Shown: positions 14,426-23,200 of the stretch, piece by piece
Position numbering within the stretch: the stretch's first letter is position 1
Layout: each line of letters opens with the position of its first letter
From: Strigomonas culicis
Lineage: Eukaryota > Euglenozoa > Kinetoplastea > Trypanosomatida > Trypanosomatidae
DNA length: 27,179 bases
Direction of reading: 5' to 3'
Assembly: GCA_000482145.1 (NCBI GenBank)
Contig: AUXH01000219.1
Location: forward strand, 1-27,179
The notes under the pieces: generated by a model
The model's database searches: none
What the model was told of the DNA's origin: nothing
Seen by the model: the letters and a program-made list of their open reading frames with translations, nothing else
Program-made: the position numbers and the translations under genes

Positions 14426-16891
14426 ATGCTTATCTTTTCACCTCTCTCCCCCATGCGCTATTTGCCGTTCCTTTTACTGTCCCTGTCGCTGGTTATTGTT
14501 GGCTGTGCTGCCGCTGCTGCTGCTGCTGCGGAGAGCCCCTTACTGCGTGATGATGCACCCCCAAAGCCGACATGGAGCCACGACTGCGCGGCGCCCTACC
14601 AGCGGTGTGCGACGGTGCAGGTGCACCCCGACTGGACCCACCCCGCCCCGCGTATGGAGGGGGATACAAACAACAACCTGCGCGTCTTCTACACCCTACG
14701 CGTCGAGGGCATCTTTACGAACCCGGAGAGCGCCGTGACGGCGTGGTTTGTGGGCGACGCCATCGCGGCGAGCACCCTTCAGGCGTTCGTCACGACCGCG
14801 AATGTGAACGTGGTTGTCGTGCGCCCCCGCGGCGGTGAAGGCGCGACGCCGTCGCTGCAGTGCGGCTCCGACACGGCGCTGGACCCGATGCGCTGCTGGC
14901 CGACCCCCGCCTGCGCGGCCGCCCTCCGGTCGCAGATCGACGCCAACACGAACCACTTCAGGAACTACACGGTGGTGAACAACAGGGACGTGGTGGACCT
15001 CGGCTACTTCGCCGTGGACCAGCACGCGGCGGATCTGGAGTTTGTCATCGCCCAGCTCGCGCCGGCGAACGCGCAGAACATCATCATCACGGAAGGTCTC
15101 CGCAGCGCGGTCGTCATGCGCTTTCTCGCGCGTGCGCCCGAGCGGACCAACCCGGCCGTCATGTTCATCAACCCCCCGCCGTCGCCGGCGCACTACCACT
15201 TCTGGGCAGGCAACAGCAGCAACGAAGCGGCGCCGTCCTCGCCGTCGCTCTCCTTCTACGGCCCCGCGCTGGACGGCGCGCTGCAGCGGCTGCTCGCGCT
15301 CTGCGATCAGGACGTGTCCTGCAGCTACCGGCTCGGCGCGACGGAGGGCAGCTGGTCGCGCTACCTCAACATCCAGCGCAGCATGGCGGAGGGGCTGCTG
15401 CCGTGTGTGCGCGAGCTGAACTGGGGCAGCAGCGAGCCGGCCGCGGATGACAAGGTAAAGGCTAGCCACCACCGCAACGTCTTCAAAAACGGCTTCAGCA
15501 ACCGCTGGCGGAGCCGGAACGGCCCGGTCGCCGCGGAGACGCTGCGCTACATGCTCTTCTACGCCTTCCACCAGCACGGCATGGCGTCACCGACGGAGAC
15601 GTCGCTGCTCAGCCTTGTGCCGTCGATGCTGTACCGCCTGCAGCGCTGCAACGCAGACGATGTCAAGGCCCTCCGCAACCTCTACGCGTACTTCTACCCG
15701 TTCATCAACAGCGCTGGTGCCGCGCAAAGCAGCGCCAGCGGCTGCCATGACGCCGACGTGCTGCACAAGTACGTGTGGCTGCTGAACGACTTCCGCACCA
15801 ACACCAAGGACGCGAACGGGGAGGACGTCAATGTCAATGTGCCGATGAACATGGACAAGGTGCACTTTGGCAAGATGAGCGACAGCAAGTACCGCGGCCT
15901 GTTCGAGAAGAAGGAGGGGCTGAGCCTGTACCCGCCGCAGGAGGCGCTCGCGACACTGGAAAGCGTTGCCGCGAGCTTTCCAACGTACACAAACGCCAAA
16001 TCCGGGAACGCTGACGCGCAGCGCATCGCGACGACCAAGGCGAAGCTGCTGCTCTTCTTCTCCGACCTGGACATCTTCTTCCCCCTGCCAGCGGTGACGC
16101 AGCTGCTGGCCGCCTACGGCGTGGCCGGCGGATCCTTCCAGCTGCGCGCTCTGCCCGGCAGCGGCCACCTGCCGCTCGCGGCCAACAACATCCGTTCGTG
16201 CATCGTACAGAACCTCAAGACGTACAAGGAGACCTTTCAATTTGCCGGCCCGGAGGCCTGCCTGGTGTCAGGGCAGAGTGCGATCACCGACGCCGCGAGC
16301 ACCACTACCACTGACAACGCGCGCTGCCGCCTCGAGGCCGACGGCCCCACGGCGCCGCGCGCGAGGGCCGCCTTCGGGGACGAGTCCACGCAGCAGCATC
16401 TGCTGAAGTTCATTCTCGTCGACAGCGCGGCGTTCTACGGCATCAACGACGCGTGGCAGTTCACGACCCCGAACCCGCGCGAGCCGCCGGAGGGTCGCGC
16501 AAGCACGAACCTCTCCTTCCTGGCCAAGGTGTGGCGCGGCCTGCTGGCGCTGCTGCGGTGGTTCTTCTACCTCCTCTGCGCAGTCGCGGCCGGCTATGTC
16601 GGCTTCTTCCTCTTCCTGCGCCTGGAGGATTATTGCCGCCAGGGTGGTGGCACCGACCGGATCGTCAACGACGACTACGGCGAGAACTGGTCGCCGGATG
16701 TCAGCCGGTACAACTTGGAGGGCCTGCCGCCGGTCCTGCCGCCGGATGAGCTCCGCGGGGGTGGTGGGGGCGCGTTGAGTGGGATCGGCGAGCGGGCCCG
16801 TGCCTTATTCGGCCGAACCCACCGTAGCTTCAGTCAGACAGGCGGAACAGACACGGACTTCTTTACGTTGGTGAGACAACAAGAAGTGTAG
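14426..16891 (+). CDS. Type I membrane protein with S33-like alpha/beta-hydrolase ectodomain, nucleophile apparently lost
   Basis: An 821-residue protein. A hydrophobic signal peptide occupies about residues 10-31; the in-frame ATG at 14453 (residue 10) is an equally plausible start. The ectodomain follows the order of tripeptidyl-aminopeptidase/proline-iminopeptidase (S33) proteins: CATVQVHPDWTHP, VVVVRPRGGEGATPSLQC (133-146; compare the RGxGxSxPLxC motif), and an Asp-rich helix before the expected nucleophile elbow. There, where GxSYGG is normal, it has TEGLRS, with Gly224 in the Ser position. The GGPG oxyanion loop is also absent. An acid (Asp549 in SDLDIFFP) and a His (His581 in GSGHLPL) remain. 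A single transmembrane helix lies at about 712-731, leaving a 90-residue cytoplasmic tail rich in Gly and Asp. Binding or scaffold function is more likely than hydrolysis. The family call is by motif order only. Confidence 0.8.
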   Translation: MLIFSPLSPMRYLPFLLLSLSLVIVGCAAAAAAAAESPLLRDDAPPKPTWSHDCAAPYQRCATVQVHPDWTHPAPRMEGDTNNNLRVFYTLRVEGIFTNPESAVTAWFVGDAIAASTLQAFVTTANVNVVVVRPRGGEGATPSLQCGSDTALDPMRCWPTPACAAALRSQIDANTNHFRNYTVVNNRDVVDLGYFAVDQHAADLEFVIAQLAPANAQNIIITEGLRSAVVMRFLARAPERTNPAVMFINPPPSPAHYHFWAGNSSNEAAPSSPSLSFYGPALDGALQRLLALCDQDVSCSYRLGATEGSWSRYLNIQRSMAEGLLPCVRELNWGSSEPAADDKVKASHHRNVFKNGFSNRWRSRNGPVAAETLRYMLFYAFHQHGMASPTETSLLSLVPSMLYRLQRCNADDVKALRNLYAYFYPFINSAGAAQSSASGCHDADVLHKYVWLLNDFRTNTKDANGEDVNVNVPMNMDKVHFGKMSDSKYRGLFEKKEGLSLYPPQEALATLESVAASFPTYTNAKSGNADAQRIATTKAKLLLFFSDLDIFFPLPAVTQLLAAYGVAGGSFQLRALPGSGHLPLAANNIRSCIVQNLKTYKETFQFAGPEACLVSGQSAITDAASTTTTDNARCRLEADGPTAPRARAAFGDESTQQHLLKFILVDSAAFYGINDAWQFTTPNPREPPEGRASTNLSFLAKVWRGLLALLRWFFYLLCAVAAGYVGFFLFLRLEDYCRQGGGTDRIVNDDYGENWSPDVSRYNLEGLPPVLPPDELRGGGGGALSGIGERARALFGRTHRSFSQTGGTDTDFFTLVRQQEV

Positions 16892-17285
16892 TACAGTTAC
16901 GATGCTTCGCTGCGTTCTTTCTCTCTCTGTTTTCTTTTGTCTTTATTCGTGTTTGTTTGTATGAAGCGGTGTTTATTTATAGAATGTCCATCGATTGACG
17001 AATATATATATGCTTCTTCCATTTTTTTTTTATCGTCATCAGTAGTGCCAACGAGCTTGGCGGTGTGCCAAAACGATTCATAAAACTAAAAGTAACATGC
17101 ATGTTCACAACACGATGCTTTAGGAGTGCTCCTGTACTGTTATGACCCCGTATGTGTTTCTCACGCTCCTCCATTTTTTTTTTTTTGCTTCCTTCTTTCT
17201 CTCTCTTTCCTCGTTTCGTAGCACAGGAACTTCATACATCTTCTTTCTTCTTTTCTTATTTGTCTTTATATATATATCGCTTGCT
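16892..17285. other. Intergenic region upstream of the Dopey-like gene
   Basis: AT-rich spacer with T/C stretches at 16915-16960, a T run near 17022-17031 and a strong pyrimidine tract at 17166-17218. The open frame continues upstream to an ATG at 17142, but the pyrimidine tract lies inside it and reads as Phe/Leu/Ser, so that extension is not coding. Confidence 0.78.
17166..17221 (+). promoter_or_regulatory. Polypyrimidine tract and acceptor that fix the Dopey-like start
   Basis: A 50-base T/C tract ends in CGTAG, with the AG at 17220-17221. It lies inside the longer open frame and leaves a 64-base 5' UTR and 17286 as the first ATG. Confidence 0.75.
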
Positions 17286-20200
17286 ATGTCCAGTGAACAG
17301 AGCGGCCCTGCGTCGACGGTAACAGGCGCACATTCCTCCACCGCTGCCACCCCCACCCCCCACGCGCACGAGGTGTACTGCAACCACGTGCAAATCGACG
17401 CGCTGCACAGCGCCCCCTACCGCAAGTTCGCGGCGGAGCTGCACCGGCTGCTGCTGGAGGTGAAGGGCACACCACCGGCTGAGTGGGCGAAGCTTGCGAC
17501 GCTGCTGACCAGCATCGCGCGGTCGCTGCAGAAACCGCACTACAGCCACACGTACGAGGCGGAGCCGCCCGCGACGGGCCAGACGGTCACCGTGCCGGTG
17601 CTGCGCGTGGCGCCGCTGCTGGACCTCGCCCTGTTCGTGCAGGTGCTCAGCATCGGCCTGGACGCGCGGCAGGTGCTGGGGGTGCAGCGCAAGGCGGTGG
17701 AGGTGCTCCAGGCGTACCTCGCCAGCTGTGGCGTGGACGGCGCCGCGGCGGCCGGCGGCGGGGAGGGCCCGGCGCGCACCCCGCCCCCGCCCCCCGCCGC
17801 GTCGGCCGCACCGTGGAGCCCGCTCGCGACGCAGTTTCCCTTTCTGATGGAGCCCTTTCTGCTCTTCCTGCCGCAGGCGCCGGTGCAGCTGTGGCCGGCG
17901 ATGCTGGCGCTGCTGCAGGCGCTGCTACACCACCTGTTTGCCGCGCCGACCGCGGCGCTATCCCTCGTGCCCGTGAACTTCATCTACGGCGTCCTCAGCG
18001 CCGTGCTGGTGTGCCTGGCGGAGCCGGAGGGCAGCAGCATCCACCGCACCGCGCTGGAGCTGCTGCTGCGCATCTACCAGCACCTGGCCGTGCTCCACCT
18101 GGCGGACGGCGCGCAGCGCCTGTCGGGTTCGGAGGTCTTCCTGAGCATGGTGTGGCAGGCCGCCGCCACCGGCGCCGCGGCCGGCGCGACGCGCCAGGCC
18201 GCGCTGCACTTGCTGCGCGCGGTGCTGCTGTCACCCGCGCTGTACGGACCGGCGGACGCCGCCGCTGGCGGCGGCGATGTGCGCACCCTCGGCTGCTCCA
18301 CCACCACGAAGGCGGTGCTCCTGCGGGCGCTGACCCATCTACTGCTGCTGCCCGACAGCGGTGCCGTCGGCACGAGCCCGGCAGCCATCGCGAACAACCA
18401 GACGAGCAACCCTGGCAAGAACAGCCGCAGTCGCACGCAGAACTTGAAGATTCTGCTGGAGCTCATCCAGTCGGACTGCCCGCTCGCGGACCCGACGCGC
18501 GCGACGATTTTCTCACCGAGAGAGGTGAATCAGTTGGTGCTGAGTGTGCTGCTCGTGTTCCACGAGCTGCAGCAACCGGAGGGCAGCGCCAGTGGCGCGC
18601 CGGCCGACTCCGCTGTCGGAAACTGTAAGGAGCGCATCGTCACATGGTTGTGCGGCGCCGCCCCCTCCTATCTTCTGTACGGCCTTGTGCGGGCGCGTGA
18701 CGAGGGCAGCGAGGCACCTGCCGTCGCGGTGCTGTCGAACTGCGTCGCGGACGTGATGAGCTTTGTCACCGGCAACAGCCCCGACGCCGCCGAGGACGCG
18801 CAGCCGCCCACGATGCTGCTGTGGGAGGGAGGGGAGTTCGCCCTGCTGGCGCAGCACGTGGCCACGCGGGAGCTCGCGCTCGGCACCGACGGCAATCGGA
18901 TGTGCGGCCGCGCGGCGGTGCTGGCGGCGCTGTGGAGCGCCGTCCACCGCGTCGTGCACTACGCCTCACTGGCCTCCCGCCGCCAGACGGACATGCCGGG
19001 GGGACAGGACCCGCTGACCCACCTGCTCTTCTTCGCGGATAACCGCGCCGACGCGTCGGTGGCGCCGCCGCGCCTTCTACAGCAGCTGATGGACGGACTG
19101 CTGTGGCTGGCGCGCCCGGCCGAGGACGGGGATGCGCCGCCGCCCGCTCTCTTTGATCACTTCTTTGCGCTCCTGCCCTTCGCCTGCTGGGCCTCCGTCG
19201 TGCGCCATGCACTGCACCGTGCAAGGGCCGAGGACTGGGCAGACCGACCGAAGGGGCTCGCGCGTAGCTGGACGCACGTGCACACGCTCCTGTCCTGGTG
19301 CGTTCGCGCGGTCCGCCGGGAACCGGAGGCGCCGCGCCGCACCGCTATAACGGATGAGCTGGCGCATCTGGTGGAGGAGTGCACCGCGTTATTGGCCGAC
19401 GACGTTCAGCAGCTGCTACAGAGCGCAGCTGTGGGGAGCGGCGGCGGTGACACCGCGTGGGCGCAGCAAGGAGTGCACGCGAAGGGGATGCTGCGCGCGC
19501 TGCAGGTGCTCTTGACGGTCTTTTCGGAAGACGCGTTCGACTCCTCGCGTCGTCCACACAGTCCGACGGGCGCGCTCTGTGGGGTGCGCCGCAGCATCGA
19601 TACATGTTGGGAGATCAGTGTCACCCTCACCCGCTTCCTCGCGCATCAGGAAGAGGCGACGGAGCTGCCCACGGCCGACGGGAAGGGCGCCGCTGCGATG
19701 TGCCTCCTACGTGACGCGTTGCTCTTTCCGCTGCTGAGGCTCTGCTTCGCGCTCACAAGCGTGCTGGAGCCGCCCCCACCGGACGAGGCGGGAGATCCTC
19801 TGACCCTCCCCTCGTGTGCGTCCGAGACGGCAACATCTCCACTTGATAGTAATGACCCACGCAGCACGCCGGCGGCACCGGAGTGTGCTGACGGCGATGG
19901 AAGGACACCGACGCCCCGATGCGGCAAGGCCAAGATGCGGTGGGTGGTGGAGGACGTGCTGCGGCCGCTGGTGCGTGGCCGGCCGGCACCCGGCGGCGCC
20001 CTGTCGCCGCTGCGGCTGCGGCTGGTACACTGCCTGTCGCAACTCGCCCTCTTCGCCACCAGCGGCCGCCACGCGGCGGTGTACACGACAGACCGGGTGA
20101 GCCGGCCCGTGCGGCAGCTGCTGCTGCGGGAGCTGGGCCCGGCCGTGCTCACCGCGCTCTGGCAGGCGTACATCCCCGCGTCCCTCGGAGGGCGCGTGGG

Positions 20201-23200
20201 CGATGTGGAGGCGGAAACGGATATCTTCTTCGAGTACACGGTCCGTCTCTGCCTGCAGTCGACCACGCTGCGGCAACACTTTGACACGATGCTGGTGGAA
20301 GAGTGGGACGCAGCGCAGCCGCCGGGGGAGCCCGACCCGTGCGCGACGCACAATAAGCTTGTGTTCTTCGTGTACTTTCTGCTGCTCTTCCAGAAGAACC
20401 ACACCATCCCCGCCGTGCCGGCCGCGGGCCGGCGCGCGGGCCGCCCCTCGACGACCGGCCCCGTGAGCAGCAGCAGCCTCGAGGAGGGCGCGCTGCCCGC
20501 GCGGCCGACAGACACCGCGCCGGGGGGCGGCGGCTACGCGACCGCGGAGTACCACGAGGGCGCGCTCCTGCCGTACTTCTTCACTGCCTACGTGCTCGTC
20601 CTCACGTCGCTGCGGCACACGCCCACCGCCGTGCACAGCACCGGTCCGCGCACGAACCGCCACGCGGTGCAGCTCGTTCAGCCGCTGCTGGCGGCGGCGC
20701 CCGGGATGGCGCTGCTGCCCCTGCTGGACGCCTACCTACCCGCGGCGAATCCCACCGTGGAAACCGCGGCCTGCCTGCGGCCCGCCGGGACGACGGCGGA
20801 CGGCACGATCGCCTACGCGTACCGGCCGCTGGACGCGAAGGAGCTGCTGCAGCACATCGAGCTCTTCTGCTACACCATCTTCCCCGCCCCGGAGCGTCTC
20901 GTCTCCCACCTGCTGCACGCCTCGGCAGCGCCGGCGGCGGCCGGCGAGGGCGACGGCCGCGAGCCGACACGCGGCTTCACCGTGTCCGCGACGCTGCAGG
21001 CGCGGCTGGCCCTGCTGGACCCGACGCTGGGGGAGGCACAGGCCGCGCCGCCGCCGGCCGGCTCCGGCCCCGCCACGCCCTCGCCACGCGCCTCATCGCC
21101 GCCCCCGTCCACGGCGCCGCTCGCGCACAGCCTCGTGTTGCTCTTCTTCGTTGTCGCGCGGCAGTCCCTCGTAGGGGCGCAGGTGCACGTGGCGGCGGCG
21201 CCCGGCGAGGCGCCAGAGGCCGGCGTCGACCCGCTGCTGGACGTCGCGACGAGCCGTCGGCTGGACGCGGTTGTGTCGAGCATCCACCTCTTTTACATCT
21301 TTCTGAAGGCGCTGCTCTCGAGCACCTCCGCTGCGCTGTTCACCGCCCCGCACGCGGCGGCCGGTGGGGGCGGGAGGGAGTCGCTGCCTGCCGTCTGCGC
21401 GCTGTGCGATTTTCTCGCACACCCGCTGGTGGAGCTGCTCTACGTGTCGACCGAGACCTCCGCGACGGTGCCGAACAGCAGTCTGCACGCGGCCCCGGAC
21501 GCTGGCGGCGGCGCGCGGGCGCGCGGCACGGGCCGCGCGCTGTACGTCTTCTTTCCCATCCAGAGTGTGTTGCTGCACACTCTGCAGCTGCTGGTGCCCT
21601 TCCTGGACACCGCCGCGGCGACGCTCGCCCACAGCTTCAACCGCCATCGTGTGTGCTGCCTGCCGCTGCGCGCGCCGCTGCTGCTGCCGTGCTTCGCCCA
21701 CGTGCTGCGGTGCGTGAAGGCCCATGCGATGGAGGGCGACGTGGTGCTGAGTTCCGTCTTGGCGTCCTGGTGCACGGCGCTGACCGCGCTCCTGCCGCAC
21801 TACCACCAGCCGAAGACCATCGCGCAGGTGCTGGAGCTGCTGCTGCCGCTGCTGGTGGAGCTGCAGGAAACCCTCGTGCGGGCGCTCTACGCGGACCGCG
21901 AGCCGTGCGCCGCGGCGGCGGGTGCGGCGCGGCGGTGGGTGGGGGACGACACGGCCGCGACCAGCGAGCGCAAGGCGTGCCTCGTCACCTGCCTGCAGAC
22001 AGTGCAGGAGGTGCTGCGCATCGTGCACAGCAAGGATGTCAACGCGGCGTCGCTGGCAGACGCCGCGAGCCACGCAGGCGCCGCGCCGCCGACGGCAGGC
22101 GAGCGCGACAAGAAGGACATCGTGCGGCGGGAGGACGTGTTCAGCTCCAGCGTGCTGTACGGGCCGCTGCGGCCGCTGTTTGGCCAGATCCTGCGGCAGG
22201 CGGCGACGGTCGTCCTGCACCACTCGCTGTGGACGCGGCGGCACAAGGTCGGCCAGCAGCAGCGGGCGGCGTCGGGCCACGAATACGCGGGCGACCTCGG
22301 CCGCGCCGCGCACTTCCACGACCTGCTTTACCAGCACGGCGAGTGCGTGTCGGCGGCCTCCGCCCTGCTGCAGCTGCTCTTCCAGCAGATGAGCCCGCAG
22401 CGGGCGCTGCGCGAGTACATGCGCTTCGTCGCGGAGCGCTTTCACCTCCACGTCGCGTCTGTCCTCGACGCCGCATCAGCGGACGACGGTGCGGCCCCCG
22501 CGGATGCACCGCTGCTGGAGGAGGCGGTGCTGCTGCCGCTGAAGGTAGCCGGCTGCAGCCTCACGGCGCTGCTCCAGTGCGGGCGGCAGATTCTCCTCGC
22601 CGCGCTGCAGCCGGCGGCGCGCGGCACGAGGGACGCGGCCGTGGCGGTGCTGCACACGGACCTGTACTACGCGCGGTACGTCCCGGTGGTGCACGAGCAC
22701 GGGGCGTGCCGCGACGACCGCTTCCGTCTCGCACGGCTGTTCCGCGGCGCACCGGGCGCCGCCCCCTCCGCGGTGCCGCTGTCCGTGGCGATGCTGACGG
22801 TGCACTACTTCGCGGTGCTCTTCGGCACGAACGAGGTGCTGCGCTGCATGTACCCGCTCCGCGAGGTCGGCCAGCACTACGCATCCTTCGTCGCCATGGT
22901 GACGCGCTACGCGAACGGCTTCGTGGCCGCGCCGGGCAGCGGCAGCGGTGCGCGGCGCGTCGACTTCCTCTCCCTTCTGCTGATGCTGCGCGCCGCGGGG
23001 CAGCTGCGCGGGCGGCTGCACCGGCTCGCGCTGAGATCCACCCCGCCGCCGCCCGCCGCGGCCTCCGTCACTCTCCTGTGCACGCACCTCTTCGACACGG
23101 ACGCCTTCTACGACTGGCTGCGGACGGTGCTGCTGGCGGCGGGGGCGGCCGGCGGCGGCGCGGGCGCGCTGCTCGCCAGCGCGGACCCGCTCCTCCACAC

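Noticed and set aside
17142..17285. Upstream extension of the Dopey-like gene, which would look like a signal peptide
   Set aside because: The hydrophobic residues are a translation of the polypyrimidine tract. The splice acceptor at 17221 removes that ATG from the mRNA.
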